Below, piece after piece: positions 45,544 through 54,253 of a stretch of DNA of 64,000 nt (within the stretch, counting starts at the first letter, position 1; each line of letters begins with the position of its first letter). The translations under genes and the position numbers were made by a program. The DNA comes from Oceanospirillaceae bacterium. Its GTDB lineage: Bacteria > Pseudomonadota > Gammaproteobacteria > Pseudomonadales > Balneatricaceae. The stretch covers positions 57,350 to 121,349 of the forward strand of contig JABSRA010000008.1 in NCBI GenBank assembly GCA_013215445.1, given 5' to 3'. The notes beneath the pieces were generated by a model. The model ran no database searches. It saw nothing but the letters and a program-made list of their open reading frames with translations, and was not told the DNA's origin.

Positions 45544-47481
45544 ATGCAAAAAACAAATTCAAACAGCCCCAGTGAAGACTGGCAGATCAGCGACAGCGAA
45601 AACTTATACGCTATTAATGAATGGGGAGCTGGCTACTTCAATATTTCCAAGCGTGGCGAGGTACAAGTTACTGTACAAAATAACCAGCCATCCAACAGCG
45701 TCTCTCTGTTAAAAATTGTCGAGGGCATGAAAGAGCGTGGCCTGGAAATGCCCTGTATTCTACGTATTGAAAACGTCTTAGACCACCGTATCAAAGAGCT
45801 TAATGAAGCTTTTCATCGCGCCATTAGTGCCGTCCAATACCAGGGAGAATATCGCGGTGTCTTCCCTATCAAAGTCAATCAGCAATGTCATGTCATCGAG
45901 GAAATTGCCGATTTTGGTCAGCGCTTTAATCACGGCTTGGAAGCAGGGTCTAAAGCTGAATTAATTATCGCCCTCTCCCAGTTGCGCGATCACAATAGCT
46001 TAATTATTTGCAACGGTTATAAAGATGCCGAATTTGTTGATCTGGGTCTGTACGCCACTCAGTTAGGTATCCACTGTTTCTTTGTGCTGGAGACACCGGC
46101 AGAGTTACCGATTATTTTAGAGCGCAGTAAAGCGCTGGGCATTACACCTTTTATCGGTGTACGCATAAAATCTTCGGTGATAGTCGACGGTCATTGGAAT
46201 GAAGACAGCGGTGATCGCTCTATCTTCGGCTTATCCACCAGCGCCCTATTGGATGTCGTTGAACAGCTTAAAGATGCGAACATGATCGATTGTCTGCAAA
46301 TGTTACACTGCCATTTAGGCTCGCAAATTCCCAATATCCGCAATATCCGCAGCGGAGTGTTAGAGGCCTGTCGCTTCTATACAGGTCTAATCAATGAAGG
46401 CGCACCTATGGGTTACTTAGATCTCGGGGGTGGTTTAGCCGTAGATTATGAAGGTGCACGTACCAACAGTACTCACAGCATGAATTATCAGTTAGATGAG
46501 TACTGTGTCAACATAGTGGAGACCATCGCCGAGTGTTTAAACCCACTGCAGATAACCCACCCGACCATAGTCACTGAATCGGGACGCGCCACAGTCGCCT
46601 ACTCATCACTGTTGTTGTTTAATATTTTAGATGTACGCAATCATGAACCGCAGCCGCTCCCCGCCAAACTCAAAGAGAGCGATCATGAAACCCTACACAA
46701 CCTGTTTAGTGTCAATGTCGATGTCAATGAGAATAATTTTCAAGAGTGTTACAACGATGCACTCTATTATCGCGATGAAATAAGAGAATTATTTCGCCGC
46801 GGTCACCTGGGCCTGAGAGATCGAGCCCTCGCCGATAACATCACTCTCTCGGTACTGGATAAAATCGCCAAGCTGTTAAAAAGCATAGAGCGAATCCCAC
46901 CAGAGCTGGAAAATTTACCCGAGTTATTATGCGACATTTACTACGGTAACTTTAGTCTGTTTCAATCGCTCCCCGACATCTGGGCAATAGAGCAAGTATT
47001 CCCGGTGATGCCGATCCACCGTTTAGATGAACAGCCAACACGACAGGCAATTATTGCCGATATCACCTGTGACTGCGACGGTAAAATAGACAAATTCATC
47101 TCACCACAGGGTATCCGTAACACTCTGCCCCTACACTCGTTAAATGAAGACGAAGAATACTATATTGGCGTCTTTCTAGTGGGCGCTTACCAAGAAACTT
47201 TAGGTGACTTACACAATTTATTTGGTGATACCAATGTCGTCAGTGTTAAAATCAACCCGGATTCCAGCTTTGATTTCGTCCGGGAGTTTCAAGGGGACAG
47301 CATCGCCGATGTATTGAGTTATGTAGAGTACGAGCCCAAGCAAATGTTAGAACAATTCAGGCGCACCGCGGAACAAGCGGTACGCGATAAAAAGATTAGT
47401 GCCTCCCAGAGGCAAAAGATGTTACGCGCATTCAAGGATAGCTTGCAGGGTTATACCTATTTTGAGCGCGAGCAGCATTGA
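45544..47481 (+). CDS. speA: Biosynthetic arginine decarboxylase
   Basis: A 645-residue PLP-dependent enzyme converting L-arginine to agmatine. It belongs to the alanine-racemase fold type III group: the PLP lysine is in GVFPIKVNQQCHVIEEI, LQMLHCHLGSQIPN and YLDLGGGLAVDYEG are strand motifs, and the C-terminal half has the catalytic SVNVDVNE and ITCDCDGKIDKFI segments. Length is that of E. coli SpeA. It is the first gene of a four-gene polyamine operon. There is no obvious Shine-Dalgarno upstream of the ATG. Confidence 0.97.
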   Translation: MQKTNSNSPSEDWQISDSENLYAINEWGAGYFNISKRGEVQVTVQNNQPSNSVSLLKIVEGMKERGLEMPCILRIENVLDHRIKELNEAFHRAISAVQYQGEYRGVFPIKVNQQCHVIEEIADFGQRFNHGLEAGSKAELIIALSQLRDHNSLIICNGYKDAEFVDLGLYATQLGIHCFFVLETPAELPIILERSKALGITPFIGVRIKSSVIVDGHWNEDSGDRSIFGLSTSALLDVVEQLKDANMIDCLQMLHCHLGSQIPNIRNIRSGVLEACRFYTGLINEGAPMGYLDLGGGLAVDYEGARTNSTHSMNYQLDEYCVNIVETIAECLNPLQITHPTIVTESGRATVAYSSLLLFNILDVRNHEPQPLPAKLKESDHETLHNLFSVNVDVNENNFQECYNDALYYRDEIRELFRRGHLGLRDRALADNITLSVLDKIAKLLKSIERIPPELENLPELLCDIYYGNFSLFQSLPDIWAIEQVFPVMPIHRLDEQPTRQAIIADITCDCDGKIDKFISPQGIRNTLPLHSLNEDEEYYIGVFLVGAYQETLGDLHNLFGDTNVVSVKINPDSSFDFVREFQGDSIADVLSYVEYEPKQMLEQFRRTAEQAVRDKKISASQRQKMLRAFKDSLQGYTYFEREQH

Positions 47482-47539
47482 ACCTAAATCCGGCAGTCGA
47501 ATTCAGGTTGAACCTACATAATTTTAAAAGGGAACCACT

Positions 47540-48751
47540 ATGTCTAAAGTAATTATAATTGGTGCCGGCGGGGTCGGTGGTGTCGTGGTACAAAAATGCG
47601 CGCAAGTCGCCACTATCTTCAGTGACATTTTACTGGCCAGCCGCACTCTCTCTAAGTGCGAGGCAATCGCCGCACTGGTGAAAGAAAAAACCGGTCAAAT
47701 TATTCGCACTACACAAGTGGATGCCGATAATGTGCCAGAGTTAACCGCCTTACTGCGTGCCGAGCAGCCGGTGTTAGTGATCAATGTCGCACTGCCCTAT
47801 CAAGATTTGACCATCATGGATGCCTGCTTAGCAGCGGGTGTTCACTACATGGACACTGCCAACTACGAGCCCTTAGACACGGCTAAGTTCGAGTACAAAT
47901 GGCAGTGGGCCTACCAAGAAAAATTCGAAAAAGCCGGTTTAATCGCACTGCTGGGCAGTGGTTTTGACCCGGGGGCAACTAATATGTTTACCGCCTACTT
48001 AGCCAAACACTACTTCGATGAAATTCACGAACTCGATATCATCGATGTCAATGGCGGTGACCACGGCTACCCATTTGCCACCAACTTTAACCCGGAAATA
48101 AATATTCGCGAAGTCACGGCTGAGTGTCGTCACTGGGAAAATGGCGAGTTTATCACCACCCCTGCCCTGTCCAAAAAAGCCACTTTCACCTGTCCCGAAG
48201 AGATTGGTACTTTTGATATTTATCGTATGTACCACGAAGAACTAGAATCTTTAACCAAACACTATCCGAGCATCAAGCGCGCTCAATTCTGGATGAGTTT
48301 TGGCGAGAGCTACCTCAAGCACCTAGAAGTACTGGGAAATGTCGGTATGTTAGGTATTGAGGCTATCGAGTTTAATGGTCAGCAGATAGTACCGATTCAA
48401 CTACTGGCTAAATTATTGCCCGATCCCTCTTCGCTGGGCCCACGGACCGTGGGTAAAACGTGTATCGGCGCGGTGGTGCGCGGGATCAAAGATGGTCGTG
48501 AAAAAATTGTCTACCTATACAATACTTGCGATCATCAACAGTGTTATAAAGAAGTCGGATCACAGGCCATCTCCTACACCACTGGTGTACCCGCCATGAT
48601 TGGCGCCAAGCAAATACTAGAGGGCAAGTGGATTAAACCTGGCGTGTGGAATATGGAACAACTAGACCCGGATAGTTTTATGGCCGATATGAATCAACAC
48701 GGTCTGCCCTGGAAAGTCATCGAATTAGATGAATTCAATCTAGACACTTAA
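47540..48751 (+). CDS. Carboxynorspermidine synthase (saccharopine dehydrogenase family)
   Basis: A 403-residue NADPH-dependent reductase. It condenses L-aspartate beta-semialdehyde with diaminopropane or putrescine to give carboxynorspermidine or carboxyspermidine. The Rossmann start is IIIGAGGVGGVVVQKCAQ, and LLGSGFDPGATNMFTAY is typical of this branch. The next gene is the matching decarboxylase NspC, which distinguishes it from lysine-pathway saccharopine dehydrogenases. It lies 58 bases after speA, with an AAGGGAACC ribosome binding site. Confidence 0.94.
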   Translation: MSKVIIIGAGGVGGVVVQKCAQVATIFSDILLASRTLSKCEAIAALVKEKTGQIIRTTQVDADNVPELTALLRAEQPVLVINVALPYQDLTIMDACLAAGVHYMDTANYEPLDTAKFEYKWQWAYQEKFEKAGLIALLGSGFDPGATNMFTAYLAKHYFDEIHELDIIDVNGGDHGYPFATNFNPEINIREVTAECRHWENGEFITTPALSKKATFTCPEEIGTFDIYRMYHEELESLTKHYPSIKRAQFWMSFGESYLKHLEVLGNVGMLGIEAIEFNGQQIVPIQLLAKLLPDPSSLGPRTVGKTCIGAVVRGIKDGREKIVYLYNTCDHQQCYKEVGSQAISYTTGVPAMIGAKQILEGKWIKPGVWNMEQLDPDSFMADMNQHGLPWKVIELDEFNLDT

Positions 48752-48777
48752 TCATGCAACCTAGATCTCTATAACCT

Positions 48778-49959
48778 ATGCAATTTACCGACTTTTCTAA
48801 ATTAGATTTACAGCGGCTGCCCTCCCCCTGCTTTGTGGTAGATGAAGTCGCGATCGAGCGCAACTTGATCATACTCAATCAGGTCGCCAGACAAAGTGGC
48901 GCAAAAGTGCTGGCGGCGCTGAAAGCATTTTCCATGTGGCAGTTAGGACCTTTGACCGCCCGTTACTTGGATGGGATATGTGCCAGCGGCCTCTATGAAG
49001 CTCGATTGGGAAAAGAAGAATATCACTATCGGCAACACAGCGCTGAAGTCCATGTCTACAGCGCCGCTTTCAGTCAATCCGATCTCGAAGAGCTACTGGG
49101 TTTCGCCGATCATATTGTCTTCAATAGCTTAAGTCAGTGGCGGCGCTTTCAAACCTTGATTCAAGCTGCCACGATAAAACGCCCAAAATTAGCCTTTGGC
49201 TTGCGGATCAACCCAGAGCACTCCGAGGGAAGTGTACCCATCTATGACCCCTGTGCAGCGGGCTCGCGTTTAGGTATTCGCATCAGTAGCTTAGAAGATC
49301 AAGACCTTGAGGGGATTAGTGGTTTACATTTCCATACACTCTGCGAGCAGGGCTTTGCTGAGTTAGCGCGCACCTTGGATGCGGTAGAGAAAAAATTTGG
49401 CCACCTACTGCACCAAATGAGCTGGATTAACTTTGGTGGGGGTCACCATATCACCGCGCCGGAATATGACATTGACGGGCTGATAGCCCGAATCAAGCAA
49501 TTTTCTGCCAAATATCAAGTGCAGGTTTATCTGGAACCCGGTGAGGCAATTGCCATTGGCACTGGCATCCTCTGCACTGAAGTACTGGATATTATCGACA
49601 GTGATGGCAAGCAGGCAATATTAGATACCTCGGCGACTTGTCATATGCCGGACACTTTGGAAATGCCCTATCGACCGGATATTACCGGCGCCGGTGAAAC
49701 AGGCCAATACCGGCATAATTACCGCCTCGGAGGCTTAACTTGCCTCGCGGGTGACATTATTAACGATTACAGTTTTGCCCAGCCATTGAACATTGGGCAA
49801 CGGCTGATTATTGAAGATATGGCACATTACACTATGGTTAAAACCAGCACTTTTAATGGCACAAAATTACCGGCATTAGCGCTGTGGAATTCACAGACTG
49901 ATACGCTTAAGATCATCAGAGAATTCGATTACAATGACTTTAAGCACCGCCTCTCCTAA
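48778..49959 (+). CDS. nspC: Carboxynorspermidine decarboxylase
   Basis: A 393-residue fold-III PLP decarboxylase that releases norspermidine or spermidine from the carboxy intermediates. The PLP lysine is in VLAALKAFSMWQ. Other family positions are GLRINPEHSEGSVPIYDPCA, GISGLHFHTLCEQG, WINFGGGHH, YLEPGEAIA and the C-terminal DMAHYTMVKTSTFNG. It is 26 bases after the synthase gene. Confidence 0.96.
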   Translation: MQFTDFSKLDLQRLPSPCFVVDEVAIERNLIILNQVARQSGAKVLAALKAFSMWQLGPLTARYLDGICASGLYEARLGKEEYHYRQHSAEVHVYSAAFSQSDLEELLGFADHIVFNSLSQWRRFQTLIQAATIKRPKLAFGLRINPEHSEGSVPIYDPCAAGSRLGIRISSLEDQDLEGISGLHFHTLCEQGFAELARTLDAVEKKFGHLLHQMSWINFGGGHHITAPEYDIDGLIARIKQFSAKYQVQVYLEPGEAIAIGTGILCTEVLDIIDSDGKQAILDTSATCHMPDTLEMPYRPDITGAGETGQYRHNYRLGGLTCLAGDIINDYSFAQPLNIGQRLIIEDMAHYTMVKTSTFNGTKLPALALWNSQTDTLKIIREFDYNDFKHRLS

Positions 49960-49987
49960 AATTTCAGGCATTAGAAAAGAGAACCAC

Positions 49988-50887
49988 ATGACCACTCAGC
50001 AAGATAATTATCCGATTTTTTTAGGCTCAGAAATAGAGCAACCCGCGCCCCAAGATGCCGCCTTCCACATATTACCGGTCCCCTACGAGCAATCGGTTTC
50101 CTATGGTGGTGGTACCGGCAATGGCCCATCCGCTATTCTCAAGGCATCATGGCAACTTGAGCAGTGGGATGGCAAGAGCAAACCTTGTGCTGCAGGTATT
50201 TACACTTGCCCGCCGCTCGAGTGCGACCTGCCCCCCCAGCAAGTCATTGACAATATAGCCACGGCGGTAAGCAACATTATTCAACAGGGGGCGACTCCTA
50301 TTATTTTTGGTGGCGAACACACCGTCACTTATGGGGTGGCTAAAGGCTTACGCGATGCTGGTTTCGATGATTTTGGTATCGTGCAAATTGATGCTCATGC
50401 TGATTTACGCGAGGCCTATGAAGGCGACCCTCTTTCGCACGCCAGCGTAATGAAGCGCTGTGTCGACTTAGGCATCCCCCTCTATCAACTGGGCATTCGT
50501 GCATTTTGTGAAGAAGAAATGCAGATCAGAGAGCAACACGGGGTCTATTTCCAAGATGCAGATCACTTAGTACCGCACAATATTCAGGAGATCACGCTGC
50601 CAGATGATTTTCCGCAGAAGGTATTTTTCACCCTCGACATCGATGGTATGGACCCCTCGGTTTTCCCCTCCACCGGCACACCTGTTCCCGGGGGCTTAGG
50701 CTGGTATCAAACCCTTAATTTGTTCGAATCTATCGCTAAACAAAGAGAGATTATTGGCTTTGATATCATGGAGTTTGCACCGATTGAAGGCTTTCACGCC
50801 TATGATTTTGCAGCGGCAGTACTCACCTACAAAATGATGGGAATTGTATTGCGATCACGCGAGTCAAAAGTTTTAAGTAAATCATGA
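49988..50887 (+). CDS. speB: Agmatinase
   Basis: A 299-residue ureohydrolase converting agmatine to putrescine plus urea. The dimanganese ligands are visible in GGEHTVT, QIDAHADLRE and TLDIDGMDPSVFP. I start at ATG 49988 behind AAAAGAGAA. The frame is open upstream into nspC, but that start has no support. It completes the arginine-agmatine-putrescine-spermidine operon. Confidence 0.95.
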   Translation: MTTQQDNYPIFLGSEIEQPAPQDAAFHILPVPYEQSVSYGGGTGNGPSAILKASWQLEQWDGKSKPCAAGIYTCPPLECDLPPQQVIDNIATAVSNIIQQGATPIIFGGEHTVTYGVAKGLRDAGFDDFGIVQIDAHADLREAYEGDPLSHASVMKRCVDLGIPLYQLGIRAFCEEEMQIREQHGVYFQDADHLVPHNIQEITLPDDFPQKVFFTLDIDGMDPSVFPSTGTPVPGGLGWYQTLNLFESIAKQREIIGFDIMEFAPIEGFHAYDFAAAVLTYKMMGIVLRSRESKVLSKS

Positions 50888-51401
50888 CTCCCTGCTAATT
50901 GGGAAATTTATCGCAGTTGCAGCACCTTGAGTTCGCTGTCTATTGACTAATAATACTCGCGAGCAAAACATAGCTCTGGAAATTACCGATTTCTTGACTA
51001 TCCTTAAACTGCCGTCGGTTAAAGTAGCTAAAAAGATGGCTTCAATCGGTCGTAAGATAATGTTACTGTTTATTAACGAATCAATTGTTTGAGCATCAAG
51101 GCTGATCTATACTGAGAAATATTAATATAGCGTTAATCATCTCTCGAGTAAAATAATATTCATAACGCTGCAGCTACGCATTATACGCAAAGAAGACAGC
51201 CCAGGCTCTTTGTATAGATCACCGCTAACGACCTCAACACAAGCTCACGAGCAGAGGTGAAACTAAGCAGGTGAAGCGCAGCTAATATACTCTCATTTTT
51301 GGGTATTGAGCCGATCTTAACGCCCCAGTTATCATGCCCTTTGGGTTAACAATCCTGAGGCCTCACTACTTAATTACCTGATAATAATATGACGAGACGC
51401 T
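50888..51401. other. Intergenic region after the polyamine operon
   Basis: 514 bases. One candidate minimal frame, 50943-51092 (TTG start, 49 codons, containing ALEITDFLTILKLPSVK), has coding-like composition but no ribosome binding site. It may be a gene remnant. No terminator hairpin with a T run is evident after speB. Confidence 0.45.
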
Positions 51402-51806
51402 ATGAAAGCTATTGGCAAGGTAATCTCTTTAACCCGTCCCGCCACCGTAGAGGGCGCTATGGGCCGACGCTGGCGCCTCTATCAGCACAACAATATTTTT
51501 ATCGGTGATAGAATTTTTACTGCCCAGTACGATAGAGTAGAAATTCAATTAGCCGATAACAGTATAATGATTCTTGAAAACGGCCAAAGTTGGACACCTA
51601 CTGAAGAATCCAGCCTTACCCTCGACGATTTTTTCACCGCAGACGCAACCCTTAGCGATAGTGCTAAAGGCGAAGCATCACTGATAGAACGAGTATTACA
51701 GTGTATGTTAGTCGATGAAGTCACCAGTAGAAGCTTGCGATCGTTCAACACCTCGTCCGACCAACTCGGTTCAGAAATGCACTTTGCGGAGCGCTGGACC
51801 GGCTAG
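51402..51806 (+). CDS. Solitary retention-module/FecR-like small protein
   Basis: A 134-residue protein resembling the N-terminal retention module of LapA-type giant adhesins. It has a short beta-rich domain beginning MKAIGKVISLTRPATVEG, with GDRIFTAQYDRVEIQLADNS and an SLTLDD segment near residue 72. In adhesins such a domain is followed by a LapG cleavage site and thousands of repeat residues. Here the frame simply stops and no adhesin follows. It may be a stand-alone relative or the leftover head of a lost adhesin. Family call moderately confident, function unknown. Confidence 0.6.
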   Translation: MKAIGKVISLTRPATVEGAMGRRWRLYQHNNIFIGDRIFTAQYDRVEIQLADNSIMILENGQSWTPTEESSLTLDDFFTADATLSDSAKGEASLIERVLQCMLVDEVTSRSLRSFNTSSDQLGSEMHFAERWTG

Positions 51807-52298
51807 TTGTCTCGCTGAGTTCCAATGCTGAAATAATATTAACGTCATTGCTCAGAGGCAGTAACAACTGCCACTAGCCAGCCGATAAAAGCCACTTATT
51901 ATATACTTTCCTGAATCACTCCCAGGCAGAACAACTCTGCTAGAGGCGTCCCATAACGCACTATTAGCAACGCCTTAGCAGTCTAATTTCATTGATTTTA
52001 CGTCACTAAGCAGGTCCGCGAAGATAAATCCAACTCCTCTAATGATGCTATAACTTTTTCATCATCTGCAGCAGCCCATCATATTACCTGCAGTACCTCG
52101 ATGATAATGCGCGAGTCTTGGATGCAAGATTCAGACGAGTCCTAGCACGGCCGTTTCAGTATTTTTCTGGTCAAAGAATAACGGTTGTTCTGAGAAAAAT
52201 CGGTTACAGGGGTGATTCGATAGTGCATACTTTATGTCTTAGGTTATGGGTAACAAATCTTTCCTATAGACCCCATGCCACTGCTAAAAGGAATTTTT
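51807..52298. other. Intergenic region, 51.8-52.3 kb
   Basis: 492 bases without a supported gene. A plus-strand frame at 52118-52348 has an unnatural basic composition and overlaps the DUF5062 start, so it is not called. No adhesin-like coding remains are visible in it. Confidence 0.5.
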
Positions 52299-52565
52299 AT
52301 GAAATCACAATTAAAACAAGATGCCCCCCTCTTAAAAGAAGCGATTAGAGTGGGTGCGGTTTACATACAACAGCGCGGCGCCGGAAAATTTGAACCCTCC
52401 GATTCAATGACCATCAAAGTAGAGGCAATCTACCGACTACTAGTTCAAGATAAACTAATTATTCCACTGCCCCAAGACAAAGAGGATGGCAGTGGTATGA
52501 AACACAAACTGGCACTTTGGATTGAAAAACAACTGCCCGCCGATCACCCGCTAAAAAAGAGCTGA
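52299..52565 (+). CDS. DUF5062 family protein
   Basis: An 88-residue cytoplasmic protein. LLKEAIRVGAVYIQQRGAGK, KVEAIYRLLVQDKLI and KHKLALWIEKQLPADHPL match the small DUF5062 family I know from Vibrio and relatives. Function unknown. The start is ATG 52299 with AAAAGGA eight bases upstream. The next gene starts 28 bases later. Confidence 0.85.
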   Translation: MKSQLKQDAPLLKEAIRVGAVYIQQRGAGKFEPSDSMTIKVEAIYRLLVQDKLIIPLPQDKEDGSGMKHKLALWIEKQLPADHPLKKS

Positions 52566-52593
52566 ACTTATCAATACTCATCCCAAAATAGTT

Positions 52594-53067
52594 TTGTTTG
52601 AAAGTGTCATAGAGGACTTATACAGTCAATTAAAGGTCAGCGAGAACGCCGCGAAAAGTGCGCACTCGCAGGCAACTCATAGTGAGTGCGTGGCGCAATC
52701 ACGCTATGACACCTTAGGCTTAGAGCTGGCCTATTTAGCACAGGGCCAAAGTGTGCGTGCAGCGCAACTTAGTATGGAAATATCACGGATCAAAAAACTG
52801 TCTCTGCAACAAAGTTCAATTCAGAGCGGTACTGAACAGATTTCGCTGACCTCACTGGTGACATTAAACAACACTAGTTCAGCGGCCAACGGTATTAAAC
52901 ATTATTTTATCTTGCCGATTAATGGTGGTGCTAATCTTCAACTTTTCACCCAATCAGTCCTGATCATATCGAACAATTCACCGCTGGGAAGCGCTTTAAT
53001 CGGAAAATATCGGGACGACTGTGTGTTGATCAATCAAACTGAGTATCAGGTAATGGACATCCGTTAG
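52594..53067 (+). CDS. GreA/GreB-like protein
   Basis: A 157-residue protein with an N-terminal helical hairpin (about 1-75, containing RYDTLGLELAYLAQGQS) and a C-terminal domain that ends like the GreA/GreB FKBP-like domain (NNSPLGSALIGKYRDDCVLI, then YQVMDI). Gre factors rescue backtracked RNA polymerase through acidic residues at the hairpin tip. Such a tip (D/E pair) is not obvious here, so cleavage activity is doubtful. It may be an anti-Gre or RNA polymerase-binding paralogue. The only standard start is TTG at 52594; the frame is open upstream to 52555 with no other start. Confidence 0.7.
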   Translation: MFESVIEDLYSQLKVSENAAKSAHSQATHSECVAQSRYDTLGLELAYLAQGQSVRAAQLSMEISRIKKLSLQQSSIQSGTEQISLTSLVTLNNTSSAANGIKHYFILPINGGANLQLFTQSVLIISNNSPLGSALIGKYRDDCVLINQTEYQVMDIR

Positions 53068-53075
53068 GAACTCAC

Positions 53076-53537
53076 ATGAAAAAACTATTAGTGGTTGCGC
53101 ACGCCCCCTCTTATAACACCCGTAACATGCTTGAAGCACTCGTAGCGGGAGTGAATAAACAGCCTCTTGAAAATATCCAATGCCAGTGGTTATCTCCCTT
53201 TGATGCGGATCCAGAAGATGTACTCAATTGTGATGCCATTATATTAGGTACCACGGAAAATTTAGGCTATATGAGTGGTGCACTTAAAGACTTCTTCGAT
53301 CGCATCTACTACCCTTGCCTTGAAACTAAACAAGGCCTACCTTTTAGCTACTATATCCGTGCTGGTCACGATGGTACAGGGACTAATATAGCCATCAAAA
53401 ATATTTGTAATGGTTTGAAATGGAAGCAGATTCAACCCGAATTAATTTGCAGAGGCCCCTGGCAGGAAATTTTTTTAGATGATTGTAGTAATTTGGGTGA
53501 AAACATAGCCTGCGGCTTAGATTTTGGCATATACTAA
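53076..53537 (+). CDS. Flavodoxin-fold protein
   Basis: A 153-residue protein with a flavodoxin/NADPH-FMN reductase fold. LLVVAHAPSYNTRNMLEAL takes the place of the phosphate-binding loop, DAIILGTTENLGYMSGALKD is the second FMN loop, and YIRAGHDGTGTNIAIKNI is the third. Probably an FMN-binding oxidoreductase or carrier. It lies 8 bases after the GreA/GreB-like gene, so it is likely in the same operon. Confidence 0.85.
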   Translation: MKKLLVVAHAPSYNTRNMLEALVAGVNKQPLENIQCQWLSPFDADPEDVLNCDAIILGTTENLGYMSGALKDFFDRIYYPCLETKQGLPFSYYIRAGHDGTGTNIAIKNICNGLKWKQIQPELICRGPWQEIFLDDCSNLGENIACGLDFGIY

Positions 53538-53581
53538 AAAACAATCGAGTTTAAATATCACCGTTGATAATAGGCGTCAGG

Positions 53582-54253
53582 ATGATTAACCGTATTACCG
53601 CTTTTTTTTGTTGTTCATTACTGTTATTGGCTAGCAACACTTTTGCTGCCAACAGTTTTTTTTCAAACTTGCCAGAGGGTGAGGTTAAAAAAATATTCGA
53701 TCGGGCTGACAGTTCCGCCGATCCGGTATATCTGACCAATAATAGCGAGTTAGCGATCCCCGCGGTACAAATATTACCTTCAACAGATAGCCCAAAAACA
53801 GCCATCAAGCCCACTACGCAATGCATCAAACTCTACAGCTGTAATCAGAGCATTTGCCTGATTGGCGTCAATAACAAAAAATACGCAACCAGCGAGGTCA
53901 CCCTCAACAAACTCACTCAATTACAGGAAGATTCCAGCAGCTGTAAGCAACCACCGGCAACCGAGAACCTAGCAGTTAAAGAAACATCTGTGATGAAGCC
54001 TAGCAACTCAAAAGCAAGCTCGGATAATTGGTTTAAAGTCATTCAAGTCAAAAGTGATGACAGTTTAAATGTCCGCCAAAAAGCCAATTACAAGAGCCTT
54101 AAAACCGGCACATTAGCCTACAATGCCAGTTGTATTAAACGCATAGTTTGCAATGGAAAGTGGTGTAAAATAGAGCATCAATCGCTGATTGGCTGGGTAC
54201 ACAATAGCTTTTTAGCTCCCCTGGATAGCGATCAGCTAGCACAGTGTTTATAA
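53582..54253 (+). CDS. Secreted SH3b-domain protein
   Basis: A protein of about 223 residues with a signal peptide (MINRITAFFCCSLLLLASNTFA, given here in parts: INRITAFF, then CCSLLLLASNTFA). A variable middle region holds paired cysteines, and a C-terminal bacterial SH3 domain (about 150-220) shows DSLNVRQKANYKSLKTGTL, WCKIEHQSLIGWVHNSFL. SH3b domains usually bind cell-wall peptides. I start at ATG 53582 (AGG seven bases upstream). Its end overlaps that of the convergent mutarotase gene by 6 bases. Confidence 0.82.
   Translation: MINRITAFFCCSLLLLASNTFAANSFFSNLPEGEVKKIFDRADSSADPVYLTNNSELAIPAVQILPSTDSPKTAIKPTTQCIKLYSCNQSICLIGVNNKKYATSEVTLNKLTQLQEDSSSCKQPPATENLAVKETSVMKPSNSKASSDNWFKVIQVKSDDSLNVRQKANYKSLKTGTLAYNASCIKRIVCNGKWCKIEHQSLIGWVHNSFLAPLDSDQLAQCL

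Noticed and set aside
52118..52348. A 76-codon plus-strand frame before the DUF5062 gene
   Set aside because: Arginine-rich shadow-like composition, overlaps the well-supported DUF5062 start, and has no ribosome binding site.
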